Assembly (NCBI GenBank): GCA_036005185.1
Contig: DASYQS010000042.1
Location: 124,001 to 188,000, forward strand
DNA from: VBAU01 sp036005185
GTDB lineage: Bacteria > Bacteroidota > Bacteroidia > Chitinophagales > Chitinophagaceae
DNA length: 64,000 nt
Direction of reading: 5' to 3'
Part shown: positions 16,563 through 25,003 of the stretch, one piece after another
Numbering within the stretch: the stretch's first letter is position 1
Layout: every line of letters starts with the position of its first letter
Program-made: the position numbers and the translations under genes
Notes under the pieces: model-generated
Told to the model about the DNA's origin: nothing
Database searches by the model: none
Seen by the model: only the letters and a program-made list of their open reading frames with translations

Positions 16563-17330
16563 ATGTCTTCATTTTTCGAAAAAATAAAAAGAGTTCGCAT
16601 AGTTAGGGCATTAATTTATGCAATTGTTGGCATTATTTCCTATCCCGGTCTTGTTTGGATCAATCGATTAAAAATTTCTGGTACTGAAAATATTAAAGAT
16701 CTTCCTCGCCGTAATATTCTTTTTGTTAGTAATCATCAAACTTATTTCGCCGATGTAATCACCTTTCTTCATATTTTTTGTGCTGTAAAATGGGGGGAAA
16801 AAAACAGGTTAGGTATTCCTTATTATTTATTAAATCCCTTTACCAGCGTTTATTACGTGGCAGCAGAAGAAACAATGAAGGGGAGTTGGATCAGCCGTTT
16901 TTTTTCTTTAGCAGGGGCCTTAACCGTAAAGCGTACGTGGCGGGTTGAAGGAAAAGAAATTCGTCGCGGGCTTGATCCTTCAGATACAAGAAAAGTTACA
17001 AGGGCATTAAAAGATAATTGGGTTATTACATTTCCGCAAGGCACTACCAAGCCTTTTGCACCAGGAAGAAAAGGTACAGCATTTATCATTAAACAATCAA
17101 AGGCCATCGTGATCCCCGTTGTGATCAGCGGATTTTGGAGGGCTTTTAATAAAAAAGGATTAAAGTTTAAGAAAAAAGGCTCACAGCTCTCAGTTATTTT
17201 CAAACCACCAATCACAATAGATTATGAGGCACCGGCAGAAATTATTTTAGCTCAGGTAATGGACGCCATTGAACAAAGTAAGTCTCACATGATGAAGGGA
17301 GCACATCATTGGGAAACGGCTGATAAATAA
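16563..17330 (+). CDS. PlsC-like acyltransferase
   Basis: A 255-residue acyltransferase of the 1-acyl-sn-glycerol-3-phosphate acyltransferase superfamily. The catalytic block is SNHQTYFADV with the His and Asp of the motif one residue further apart than the classical HX4D. The later acceptor block reads FPQGTTKPFAPGRKGTAFI, and VIPVVISGFWRAF follows. The ATG at 16563 (MSSFFEKIKRVR) is chosen over an upstream TTG. Probably cytoplasmic-membrane lipid synthesis. It converges on the thioesterase gene, with a shared hairpin between them. Confidence 0.82.
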   Translation: MSSFFEKIKRVRIVRALIYAIVGIISYPGLVWINRLKISGTENIKDLPRRNILFVSNHQTYFADVITFLHIFCAVKWGEKNRLGIPYYLLNPFTSVYYVAAEETMKGSWISRFFSLAGALTVKRTWRVEGKEIRRGLDPSDTRKVTRALKDNWVITFPQGTTKPFAPGRKGTAFIIKQSKAIVIPVVISGFWRAFNKKGLKFKKKGSQLSVIFKPPITIDYEAPAEIILAQVMDAIEQSKSHMMKGAHHWETADK

Positions 17331-17342
17331 AAATTAAAAATT

Positions 17343-17383
17343 CAAAAGTAAAAATTAAAGACAGGGGCCACTTTTTACTTTTG
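17343..17383. repeat. Hairpin between convergent genes, caaaagtaaaaa type
   Basis: CAAAAGTAAAAA (17343-17354) pairs perfectly with TTTTTACTTTTG (17372-17383). With A-rich and T-rich flanks it could act as a bidirectional terminator for the two convergent genes. The word is the same family as the spacers at 3163-3208 and 5111-5151. Confidence 0.65.
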
Positions 17384-17391
17384 ACTTTTAG

Positions 17392-17907
17392 TTATTCCTT
17401 CACAAACAATGCTCTTAATTCTGCCGCATCATCGGGTTTCATTTTTCCTCCCAATATCAATCGCACCTGTCTTCTTCTTAAGGCTCCTTCAAATAACTTT
17501 TTATCTTCTTCAGTTTCAGGTATCAGTTGAGGAACTGGCCGGGGGCGGCTGCTTGCATCTAGGGCAACGAAAGTGTAATAAGCTTCGTTGCTCTTGTATT
17601 TATATTGCTGAATGTGATCTTCGCCCCAAACTTTTAAATGCACTTCCATCGACGTGTTGAAAGCTCTTGTTACTCTTGCTTCAATATGCACTGTGTTTCC
17701 GAGCTTGATCGGACTTTCAAATGAAATATTATCAACCGAAGCCGTAACCACGGGTGCATTACAATGTTTTTGAGCCGAAATGGCTGCTGCAATATCCATC
17801 CAATACATCAATCTTCCTCCCATTAAATTGCCATACACATTCGTATCATTAGGAAGAACTATCTCTGTCATCATCGTCAAACTCTCTAAGGACTTTCTTG
17901 ATTCCAT
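17392..17907 (-). CDS. Acyl-CoA thioesterase, hotdog fold
   Basis: A 171-residue hotdog-fold protein similar to YciA/BFIT-type acyl-CoA hydrolases, which release CoA from acyl-CoA in the cytoplasm. The signature is NDTNVYGNLMGGRLMYWMD, containing the catalytic Asn/Asp region, followed by AAAISAQKHCNAPVVTASVD. The ATG at 17907 (MESRKSLESL) is chosen. A promoter box lies only 15 bases upstream, so an earlier TTG start would fall inside it. Confidence 0.88.
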   Translation of the reverse strand: MESRKSLESLTMMTEIVLPNDTNVYGNLMGGRLMYWMDIAAAISAQKHCNAPVVTASVDNISFESPIKLGNTVHIEARVTRAFNTSMEVHLKVWGEDHIQQYKYKSNEAYYTFVALDASSRPRPVPQLIPETEEDKKLFEGALRRRQVRLILGGKMKPDDAAELRALFVKE

Positions 17908-17922
17908 TATTTTTATTTTTTG

Positions 17923-17930
17923 CAAAGGTA
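17923..17930 (-). promoter_or_regulatory. -7 box of the thioesterase gene
   Basis: On the minus strand TACCTTTG matches TAnnTTTG. It ends 15 bases before the ATG at 17907, so the leader would be very short. Confidence 0.6.
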
Positions 17931-18048
17931 GTTTTCCCGGTTCAGAGTTCTAAGCTCTTAATTCAAAGTGCATGTGGGATAGCTGCATAGACATTTCAAA
18001 CTATAAACTGTCTTGATATAGAACATGAAAACTCAGAAGTCAAACCTC

Positions 18049-18056
18049 TATATTTG
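18049..18056 (+). promoter_or_regulatory. -7 box of the proline dehydrogenase gene
   Basis: TATATTTG matches the Bacteroidota -7 consensus and ends 19 bases before the ATG at 18076, implying a leader of about a dozen bases. Confidence 0.65.
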
Positions 18057-18075
18057 CGCATCATAAAAGCTTGCT

Positions 18076-19302
18076 ATGGATGCAAATCCGGTTATTTCTT
18101 TTGATAATACAGAAAATGCGTTTGCTTACAAAACAGATAAAGAATTAAAAAAGGCCAGGTTTCTTTTTAAATCGATGAGCTACCAAGGCCTAGTGAAATT
18201 AGGTACTAGCATTACTCCTTGGGCTATTCGTACGGGTTTGCCGGTTAAAGGTCTTATTCGCAAAACGATTTTCGACCAATTTGTTGGTGGCGAAACGTTG
18301 GAAGAAACCGCGGGCGTTGCAAAAAAACTGGGTGAGTATGGAGTGCAGGTTATTTTAGATTACGGTGTTGAAGGCGGGCACAGTGAAGAAGCTTTTGATC
18401 ACGCTACCGATGAATTTATTCGTGTGATCAATTATGCAGGAACACAATCCAACATTCCTTACATGAGCGTAAAGGTTACAGGCATTGCCCGTTTTGGTTT
18501 GCTGGAAAAGCTCGATCATTCGGTTGAACTAAATGCTGGCTCATTGATGAAAAGATTTTCGGCCGCTCTGGAATCATTAACCACGGAGGAAAAAATAGAA
18601 TGGCAAAAAGTACAAAACAGATTGTTGCTTATTTGTAAAACAGCTGCTGAAAAAAATATCGGTGTCTTTATTGATGCTGAAGAAACATGGATACAAGACC
18701 CTGTTGACGTAATAACTATCTTGATGATGGAGCAGTTCAACAAAAGCAAGGTAGTTGTGTACAATACGTTACAACTTTATCGCCATGACCGTTTGCAATT
18801 TTTAAAAGATTCTTATGAAGCCGCTCTTCAGCGGAATTTTATTTTAGGCGCTAAACTGGTTCGCGGTGCCTATATGGAAAGAGAAAGAAAAAGGGCAGAG
18901 CAAATGAATTATCCTTCACCCATTCAACCCGATAAGGAAGCAACCGACAGGGATTTCAATGCGGCCATTCAATTCTGCATCGATCATCTTGATCGTATTG
19001 CATTGGTCGTCGCCTCACATAATGAATACAGCAATCTGCTTACCACGCAATTACTGCGGCAAAAAGGATTACCGCTCAATCACACACATGTGCATTTATC
19101 ACAGTTATATGGAATGAGTGATAACATCACCTTTAACCTAGCTAGAGTAGGGTGTCATGTCAGCAAATATCTTCCCTTCGGGCCAATTAAAGATGTGATC
19201 CCTTATCTCATGCGGCGTGCCCAAGAAAATACTTCTGTCAAAGGGCAAACAGGAAGAGAATTAGGGTTGATAAAAAAAGAGATCAAGCGAAGGGATTTGT
19301 AA
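18076..19302 (+). CDS. Proline dehydrogenase (monofunctional)
   Basis: A 408-residue FAD enzyme that oxidises proline to pyrroline-5-carboxylate, feeding electrons to quinone. It equals the PutA catalytic barrel without the aldehyde dehydrogenase half. Family blocks are LGAKLVRGAYMERERKRA, LVVASHNEYS, and near the C-terminus YLPFGPIKDVIPYLMRRAQENTS, whose RRAxEN binds proline and flavin. No pyrroline-5-carboxylate dehydrogenase gene lies next to it. It is transcribed alone from the promoter at 18049. Confidence 0.93.
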   Translation: MDANPVISFDNTENAFAYKTDKELKKARFLFKSMSYQGLVKLGTSITPWAIRTGLPVKGLIRKTIFDQFVGGETLEETAGVAKKLGEYGVQVILDYGVEGGHSEEAFDHATDEFIRVINYAGTQSNIPYMSVKVTGIARFGLLEKLDHSVELNAGSLMKRFSAALESLTTEEKIEWQKVQNRLLLICKTAAEKNIGVFIDAEETWIQDPVDVITILMMEQFNKSKVVVYNTLQLYRHDRLQFLKDSYEAALQRNFILGAKLVRGAYMERERKRAEQMNYPSPIQPDKEATDRDFNAAIQFCIDHLDRIALVVASHNEYSNLLTTQLLRQKGLPLNHTHVHLSQLYGMSDNITFNLARVGCHVSKYLPFGPIKDVIPYLMRRAQENTSVKGQTGRELGLIKKEIKRRDL

Positions 19303-19441
19303 TTTTATTGCAAATCAGCGAAAGTCGAAGCAACCTGGTGTACCAACAATAGTAATTTCGGATCAAAATTTATTTTCCCCACCTTCCCCACAATCTTTTT
19401 TTATCAATCCAAAAAATCATGGTTCTATTTAACTTGCACTC

Positions 19442-20236
19442 ATGCAACAGTATTTAAATTTGCTTCAATATATACTTGATAGTGGCACAGAAAAATCCGA
19501 CCGTACAGGAACCGGAACAAAAAGTTGTTTTGGTTATCAAATGCGTTTTAATCTTCAAAAAGGATTTCCGTTAGTAACTACCAAAAAACTTCATCTCAAA
19601 AGTATTATTTACGAATTGCTTTGGTTTTTAAGGGGAGAAACCAATATTGCTTATTTAAAAGAGCATGGGGTACGTATCTGGGATGAGTGGGCCGATGAAA
19701 ATGGTGAATTAGGACCCGTATATGGTAAACAATGGCGCAGTTGGGAAGGTGCTGATGGAAAAATTGTGGATCAGATCAGCGACCTAATTAAAATGATCAA
19801 AACAAACCCAGATAGCCGGAGGTTAATTGTAAGTGCATGGAATGTCGCTGACCTGCCAAACATGGCTTTAATGCCTTGTCATACTTTATTTCAGTTTTAT
19901 GTGACTGAAGGAAAGTTAAGCTGTCAGCTATACCAACGTAGTGCAGACGTATTTCTGGGTGTTCCTTTTAATATTGCTTCTTATTCTTTGCTCACCATGA
20001 TGATCGCACAAGTTTGCGATCTTGAACTCGGTGAGTTCATTCATACATTTGGTGATGTCCATATTTATAACAATCACCTTGAGCAGGTAAAACTTCAATT
20101 AAGCAGAAGTCCATATCCGCTGCCCACAATGAAACTAAATCCATCTGTAAAAAATATTTTCGAATTTACTTTTGAAGACTTTATTCTCGAAAATTATCAA
20201 TCGCATCCCGCTATTAAAGCGCCGATAGCTGTATAA
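19442..20236 (+). CDS. thyA: Thymidylate synthase
   Basis: A 264-residue protein, the same length as the E. coli enzyme, converting dUMP to dTMP with methylene-tetrahydrofolate. Catalytic cysteine lies in LMPCHTLFQFYV; other blocks are RTGTGTKSCFGYQMRF, ELLWFLRGETNIAYL, YGKQWRSW, CQLYQRSADVFLGVPFNIASY and HIYNNHLEQ. It is followed by folA, the usual pairing, because the reaction produces dihydrofolate that FolA recycles. Confidence 0.98.
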   Translation: MQQYLNLLQYILDSGTEKSDRTGTGTKSCFGYQMRFNLQKGFPLVTTKKLHLKSIIYELLWFLRGETNIAYLKEHGVRIWDEWADENGELGPVYGKQWRSWEGADGKIVDQISDLIKMIKTNPDSRRLIVSAWNVADLPNMALMPCHTLFQFYVTEGKLSCQLYQRSADVFLGVPFNIASYSLLTMMIAQVCDLELGEFIHTFGDVHIYNNHLEQVKLQLSRSPYPLPTMKLNPSVKNIFEFTFEDFILENYQSHPAIKAPIAV

Positions 20237-20283
20237 TCGGATTTCAGATTTCGGATTTCGAATTTTAGATTTGTCAATAAATC
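20237..20283. repeat. thyA-folA spacer built of atttcggattt words
   Basis: The 53-base gap between thyA and folA is filled with repeats of gatttcggatttcg/aattttagattt. It is one of the word-like spacers typical of this window. Confidence 0.45.
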
Positions 20284-20289
20284 TTCATC

Positions 20290-20784
20290 GTGGTCATAAG
20301 TTTCATTGCAGCAGCTTCAGAAAACAATGTCATCGGAAAGGACAATAAGCTTCCTTGGTATTTACCAACGGATATGAAATATTTTAAAAACATAACTTGG
20401 GCTATGCCGGTTATCATGGGTCGTAAAAGTTTTGAGGCATTGGGCAAGCCATTAAGTGGAAGAACCAATATTGTTATTACAAGAAATAAAAATTGGAAGG
20501 CAGACGGTGTGCAGGTTGTGCAAAGCATTGACCAAGCCATTATTCTTGCCAGTAAAACAGATGCAAAGGAAATTTTTATCACCGGCGGAGGGGAAATTTT
20601 TCAAGCGGCCATGCCATCAGCCGACAGAATTTATTTAACCCGTGTTCATGAGAATTTTGAAGGCGATGCTTTTTTCCCGGAGATCAAGCAAGATGAATGG
20701 AAACTCATCAGTAATCGTGACTGCCCACCCGATGAAAAAAATGCCTATGCTCTTTCTTTCCAGGTTTGGGAGAGAAAAAATTAA
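20290..20784 (+). CDS. folA: Dihydrofolate reductase
   Basis: A 164-residue enzyme that reduces dihydrofolate to tetrahydrofolate with NADPH. Visible blocks are ISFIAAASENNVIGKDNKLP, WYLPTDMKYFK, PVIMGRKSFEALGKPLSGRTN and the NADPH-binding FITGGGEIFQAA. The start is GTG at 20290, giving the normal N-terminus VISFIAAA. The stop codon falls inside a 28-base perfect AT palindrome at 20781-20808. Confidence 0.97.
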   Translation: MVISFIAAASENNVIGKDNKLPWYLPTDMKYFKNITWAMPVIMGRKSFEALGKPLSGRTNIVITRNKNWKADGVQVVQSIDQAIILASKTDAKEIFITGGGEIFQAAMPSADRIYLTRVHENFEGDAFFPEIKQDEWKLISNRDCPPDEKNAYALSFQVWERKN

Positions 20785-20808
20785 TAATTATTAATTAATA
20801 ATTATTAA
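20781..20808. repeat. 28-base perfect AT palindrome at the folA stop
   Basis: The sequence of ttaataatta/attaattaat units at 20781-20808 equals its own reverse complement over 28 bases and overlaps the folA stop. Related 20-base palindromes occur at 36301-36320 (overlapping the NamZ-like stop) and 59392-59411. Confidence 0.75.
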
Positions 20809-20822
20809 TTCTGCCTTTCGAT

Positions 20823-21620
20823 ATGTACTCAAAACTCCAACTAGCTTTTAAATACTTTAATTACTACTTAACTGCTTCCCATGGTAAGGGTCATGGTATT
20901 CATTCCCCCTTTGTATTTGATTTTATCACAAATATCTTGAATGATAAAAACGAATATGAAGATTACAAGAAGGTAGAAGGTCTTCGTAGGAAATTACTGC
21001 ATGACAAAACAATTTTAAATATACAAGATTATGGTGCAGGCTCATCCTCATCAAAATCAAATCAGCGCTCTGTATCTTCCGTGGCTAAACATGCGGTTAA
21101 ACCAAAAAAAGACGGTCAGCTTTTACACCGCATGGTTAAATACTACCAGCCTAAAACAATTATTGAATTAGGTACGTCCTTAGGTATTACCACAAGCTAT
21201 CTTTCATTGGCAAATCCTGAATCAAATCTTTTCACCTTGGAAGGTTCAGCAGAAATCGCCAACATAGCCAAAGAAAATTTTAAAACTCTAGAGCTCGGGA
21301 ATATAAAACTGATAGAAGGTAGCTTTGACAATACCCTTCCCGCTGTTCTTTACCAATTATCAACTGTTGATTTTGCATTTATTGATGGCAATCATCGCCG
21401 AGAGCCAACAGAAAATTATTTTCATTGGCTGCTAGTAAAATCAAACAACGATTCCATCTTTATTTTTGATGACATCCATTGGAGTGAAGAAATGGAAAAG
21501 GCGTGGAATAATATCAAAGAACATGCTGCCGTTCGTTGCTCTATTGACCTTTTCTTTATTGGCATTATTTTATTCCGGCAAGAGTTCAAGGAGAAGCAGC
21601 ATTTTAGGATTCGATATTGA
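20823..21620 (+). CDS. Class I SAM-dependent methyltransferase (O-methyltransferase-like)
   Basis: A 265-residue protein with a Rossmann methyltransferase fold in its C-terminal two thirds. Motif I is IIELGTSLGITTSYLSLA (about residue 115-132), followed by LFTLEGSAEIANIAKENF and VDFAFIDGNHRREPTENYF. The last looks like the acidic/metal-binding block of catechol-type O-methyltransferases. The N-terminal 95 residues have no recognised domain. Substrate unknown. It follows folA after the AT palindrome. Confidence 0.8.
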   Translation: MYSKLQLAFKYFNYYLTASHGKGHGIHSPFVFDFITNILNDKNEYEDYKKVEGLRRKLLHDKTILNIQDYGAGSSSSKSNQRSVSSVAKHAVKPKKDGQLLHRMVKYYQPKTIIELGTSLGITTSYLSLANPESNLFTLEGSAEIANIAKENFKTLELGNIKLIEGSFDNTLPAVLYQLSTVDFAFIDGNHRREPTENYFHWLLVKSNNDSIFIFDDIHWSEEMEKAWNNIKEHAAVRCSIDLFFIGIILFRQEFKEKQHFRIRY

Positions 21621-21876
21621 TATACAATTAGTAAGTTCTTCTTTGGCCGTTTTGATATATTTCTCCTATCTACTTTATCAAAAATCAAAAAAGTTTGCAT
21701 CTAATGTGCAATACACAGAATATCGAGTTAACATATAAAAGTTGGGTCAATGCTTTCAGAAAAAAAGAATTGTTTACTTGACTTTTTAGTAATCAAAAAA
21801 TAATAAATGATATTTTTGAAAAGATAATGCTCAATTTTGCAACTCAGAATTTTATTACCTTGAAGCCCTTTAAGCA

Positions 21877-23013
21877 ATGAGTATGACGATAGGTGTTCTT
21901 AAAGAACCACCCCATGAAACAAGAGTATCGCTTTTGCCGGAAGCAGTAGCTACGTTGGTAAAGAAAAATCTCGAGGTGCTTGTTGAGCCAAGTGCTGGTG
22001 AAAAATCCTTTGCTTCAGATCAAGAATATGAAAAAGCGGGTGCAAAGCTTTTGCAACGCGCCGAAATAATCAATTCTTCACAGCTAATTCTCACCATTCA
22101 TAAGCCTTCTCTGGACGATGTAGCCTTGATGAGGTCAAAAGTGGCAGTTGGTGTTTATTTGCCGTTATATAACATACCCCGTATGCACGAGTGGGCATCA
22201 AGGGGAGTAACTATTTTCAGTCTCGATATGCTGCCGCGCACCACTAGGGCGCAGAGCATGGATGTGCTGAGCTCACAGGCAAACATCGCCGGTTACAAGT
22301 CGGTGCTTGTGGCTGCCGATATGTATTCAAGATATTTTCCTATGTTCATGACAGCGGCAGGAACCATTGCTCCGGCAAAAGTGCTTGTGCTAGGCGCAGG
22401 TGTTGCAGGCTTGCAGGCTGTTGCAACAGCAAGAAGGTTGGGTGCTGTTGTGGAGGTATTCGATACAAGACCCGCGGTGAAAGAAGAAGTGATAAGTCTC
22501 GGCGCAAAATTCATAGAGGTAGAAGGAGCCGCCGATGCCTCCAAAGCAGGCGGCTATGCTGTAGAGCAAAGCGAAGATTTTATGAAGCGACAAAAGCAAA
22601 AGATCGCCGAAAGCATCATGAAGGCTGATGTAGTCATCACCACTGCGCAAATACCGGGAAAACAAGCGCCTTTATTGGTCACGGCAGAAATGGTTGAAAC
22701 AATGAGGGCGGGTTCAGTAATCGTTGATCTTGCTGCTTCCACCGGTGGTAATTGTGAGTTGAGCAAGAACAAAGAAACCATTATGCACAAAGGGGTGACC
22801 ATTGTAGGAAATTCGAATCTTGCAGCGGGCATGCCTTCTGATGCAAGTAAACTATATGGTAAGAATGTGCTGAATTTTTTGCAGCTGATCATTGATAAAA
22901 ATGGTAACCTGAACCTGAACTGGGATGATGATCTGGTAAAGGGGTGTTGTATAACACATAGTGGAGAGGTGATGCATGAGAGAGTGAAGTCGTTAATGAT
23001 GAGTGATGAATAA
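21877..23013 (+). CDS. pntAA: NAD(P) transhydrogenase alpha subunit, NAD-binding part
   Basis: A 378-residue soluble domain I of the proton-translocating transhydrogenase, binding NAD(H). Family features are GVLKEPPHETRVSLLPEAV at the N-terminus, DMLPRTTRAQSMDVLSSQANIAGY, the dinucleotide fold VLVLGAGVAGLQAVATARRLGA, and DVVITTAQIPGKQAPLLVT. In Bacteroidota the alpha chain is usually split into pntAA and pntAB, as here. The C-terminal residues MMSDE coincide with a gatgagtgatga repeat word that continues past the stop. Confidence 0.95.
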   Translation: MSMTIGVLKEPPHETRVSLLPEAVATLVKKNLEVLVEPSAGEKSFASDQEYEKAGAKLLQRAEIINSSQLILTIHKPSLDDVALMRSKVAVGVYLPLYNIPRMHEWASRGVTIFSLDMLPRTTRAQSMDVLSSQANIAGYKSVLVAADMYSRYFPMFMTAAGTIAPAKVLVLGAGVAGLQAVATARRLGAVVEVFDTRPAVKEEVISLGAKFIEVEGAADASKAGGYAVEQSEDFMKRQKQKIAESIMKADVVITTAQIPGKQAPLLVTAEMVETMRAGSVIVDLAASTGGNCELSKNKETIMHKGVTIVGNSNLAAGMPSDASKLYGKNVLNFLQLIIDKNGNLNLNWDDDLVKGCCITHSGEVMHERVKSLMMSDE

Positions 23014-23017
23014 TAGA

Positions 23018-23050
23018 TAGTGAGCCTGCCTGCCGGCAGGCAGGTAATGA
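23018..23050. repeat. 20-base perfect palindrome in the pntAA-pntAB spacer
   Basis: cctgcctgccggcaggcagg at 23024-23043 equals its own reverse complement. It interrupts a gatgagtgatgaataatag...taatgagtggg word repeat (about 22995-23050), as if one element had been inserted within another. A further word, tcctgagcttgccgagag, follows near 23085. Confidence 0.75.
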
Positions 23051-23130
23051 GTGGGTGTGATTTTATGTAACCAGCTTTTGTGCTGTCCTGAGCTTGCCGA
23101 GAGATCAACATTCGTTGCGTCTGTCCACTA

Positions 23131-23170
23131 TTGAGCATTGAAAATTGATTATTGAATATTGAATATTTTT
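23131..23170. repeat. attgagcattga...attattgaatattg element before pntAB
   Basis: The sequence ttgagcattgaaaattgattattgaatattgaata lies just before the pntAB start. Its reverse complement matches the spacer before kynU (about 52882-52920) closely. The two are the same repeat in opposite orientation. Confidence 0.65.
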
Positions 23171-23172
23171 TT

Positions 23173-23481
23173 ATGAATTCAGTTTTAACATGGATTACCG
23201 CAAATCAGCAAATGATCTACATCGTCATCCTCATGATCTTTGTAGGTATTGAAGTTATTGGCCGCGTACCGAGTGTATTACATACTCCGCTTATGAGTGG
23301 TGCCAATGCCATTCATGGCGTCGTCATCATTGGAGCTATCATCGTTATGGGCAAAGCAGAAACTGATAATTATTTAGCGCTTATTCTTGGATTTTTAGCT
23401 GTAGTGTTGGGAACACTGAATGTAGTAGGTGGTTTTGTGGTAACAGATAGAATGTTGGAAATGTTTAAGAAGAAAAAATAA
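23173..23481 (+). CDS. pntAB: NAD(P) transhydrogenase alpha subunit, membrane part
   Basis: A 102-residue membrane protein with three hydrophobic helices, equal to the C-terminal membrane domain of E. coli PntA. Blocks MIFVGIEVIGRVPSVLHTPLMSGANAIHG and LAVVLGTLNVVGGFVVTDRML are typical. The ATG at 23173 is chosen (MNSVLTWIT); the upstream TTG lies in repeat sequence. It works with pntAA and pntB to couple hydride transfer from NADH to NADP with proton entry. Confidence 0.94.
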   Translation: MNSVLTWITANQQMIYIVILMIFVGIEVIGRVPSVLHTPLMSGANAIHGVVIIGAIIVMGKAETDNYLALILGFLAVVLGTLNVVGGFVVTDRMLEMFKKKK

Positions 23482-23545
23482 CACGAATTAAAGCGAATTA
23501 CACGAATGTACTTTGCGATACTTTGCGTGAAATAAAATTTTAGAA

Positions 23546-25003
23546 ATGGAATTGAATGTTTTGACAATTTGTTATCTGATTGGTGCAATTACTTTTATTC
23601 TTGGATTAAAAATGCTTTCCAATCCTGCAACGGCGCGAAGAGGAAATCTGATCGCAGCAGCAGGAATGACTTTAGCTATTATAGGAACTATTTTTTTATA
23701 CCGTGATGATGAAGGTAACAGATTGCACAATTACGGCTGGATCTTCGGTGGAATTTTAATTGGAGGAATTGTAGGTACACTGGCAGCAAAAAAAGTGAAA
23801 ATGACTGCCATGCCTGAGATGGTGAGCATGTTCAATGGTATGGGTGGAGCTTGCGCAGCGTTGATTTCGATTGTGGAGTTTAATCATTTAGTAAATCAGC
23901 CACCTTATACTGGTTATACCATTTATCCTCCCTTATCATCGCTTGGAGGAGAGGGAGGCCCAAACTATCCTTATGGGAAAGTCATAATTATCTTACTAGG
24001 GTTAATAATCGGCTCGGTTTCTTTTGCGGGATCTATGATCGCCTGGGGAAAATTGAACGGAAAAATTAAAGATTTCGCTTTTAATGGACAGCACATCATA
24101 AATATTCTTATTCTTCTGGCTACTCTAGGTTTGGCGGGTTATTTAATCGCTGACATGAATTCTTCAAATGCTTTTCTTCTGTATATAGTTTTTGTTCTCG
24201 CATTATTATATGGCGTTTTCTTCGTTATACCAATTGGTGGAGCAGACATGCCAGTTGTTATTTCTTTACTCAATTCTTTCACGGGTGTAGCTGCGGCCTG
24301 TGGCGGCTTTTTATACAACAATAAAGTAATGCTTACCGGTGGTATTCTTGTTGGCGCCGCTGGTACGTTGCTTACGATTTTAATGTGCAAGGCCATGAAC
24401 CGTTCGCTAGCAAATGTGTTAATTGGTTCTTTTGGCGGAGGGGGAACTTCTGCAGCAGCAAAACAACAGGGAGCTTACAAAGAAATTAATTTAAGCGATG
24501 CGGCTGTAGTAATGGCTTACGCTAATAAAGTGATGATCGTGCCTGGTTATGGTTTGGCTGTGGCTCAAGCCCAGCATGCTTGTCATGACTTGGAGAAATT
24601 ATTAAATGAAAGAGGGGTTGAGGTGAAATACGCTATTCATCCGGTGGCGGGGCGCATGCCAGGGCACATGAATGTATTGCTCGCCGAAGCCGATGTGAGC
24701 TATGAAAAATTGGAAGAAATGGATGAGGCCAATGAAGAGTTCCCTTCAACCGATGTGGTGCTGATATTGGGAGCAAATGATGTGGTAAACCCGGCTGCAA
24801 AAACAGATACTTCTTCACCCATTTACGGTATGCCTATTCTTGATGTAGAATTGGCCAAAACAGTTATTGTAAACAAACGAAGCATGAAGCCTGGCTATGC
24901 AGGAATTGAAAATGATCTTTTTTCCCGCAAAAAAACTTCCATGCTTTTTGGCGATGCAAAAAAAGTTTTACAAGATCTCATCGCCGAGATAAAACAGTTG
25001 TAA
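23546..25003 (+). CDS. pntB: NAD(P) transhydrogenase beta subunit
   Basis: A 485-residue protein with about eight to nine membrane helices followed by the NADP-binding domain III. Family blocks are KKVKMTAMPEMVSMFNGMGG, SFGGGGTSAAAKQQ, VMIVPGYGLAVAQAQHAC, KYAIHPVAGRMPGHMNVLLAEA and LILGANDVVNPAAKTD. An insert at residues 128-138 (PPLSSLGGEGG) is encoded by a hairpin-forming repeat and lengthens a loop compared with what I expect for the family (about 460-465). The stop is directly followed by the next ATG. Confidence 0.95.
   Translation: MELNVLTICYLIGAITFILGLKMLSNPATARRGNLIAAAGMTLAIIGTIFLYRDDEGNRLHNYGWIFGGILIGGIVGTLAAKKVKMTAMPEMVSMFNGMGGACAALISIVEFNHLVNQPPYTGYTIYPPLSSLGGEGGPNYPYGKVIIILLGLIIGSVSFAGSMIAWGKLNGKIKDFAFNGQHIINILILLATLGLAGYLIADMNSSNAFLLYIVFVLALLYGVFFVIPIGGADMPVVISLLNSFTGVAAACGGFLYNNKVMLTGGILVGAAGTLLTILMCKAMNRSLANVLIGSFGGGGTSAAAKQQGAYKEINLSDAAVVMAYANKVMIVPGYGLAVAQAQHACHDLEKLLNERGVEVKYAIHPVAGRMPGHMNVLLAEADVSYEKLEEMDEANEEFPSTDVVLILGANDVVNPAAKTDTSSPIYGMPILDVELAKTVIVNKRSMKPGYAGIENDLFSRKKTSMLFGDAKKVLQDLIAEIKQL
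23927..23958. repeat. In-frame hairpin repeat inside pntB
   Basis: CCTCCCT (23927-23933) pairs with AGGGAGG (23952-23958). The repeat encodes PPLSSLGGEGG between membrane helices and keeps the frame. The cctccc...ggaggagaggg wording looks like a repeat type rather than conserved protein sequence. Confidence 0.6.

Noticed and set aside
21466..21738. A 90-codon frame overlapping the methyltransferase end
   Set aside because: It is a frame-shifted read of the methyltransferase C-terminus; the gene itself is intact with a proper stop at 21620.
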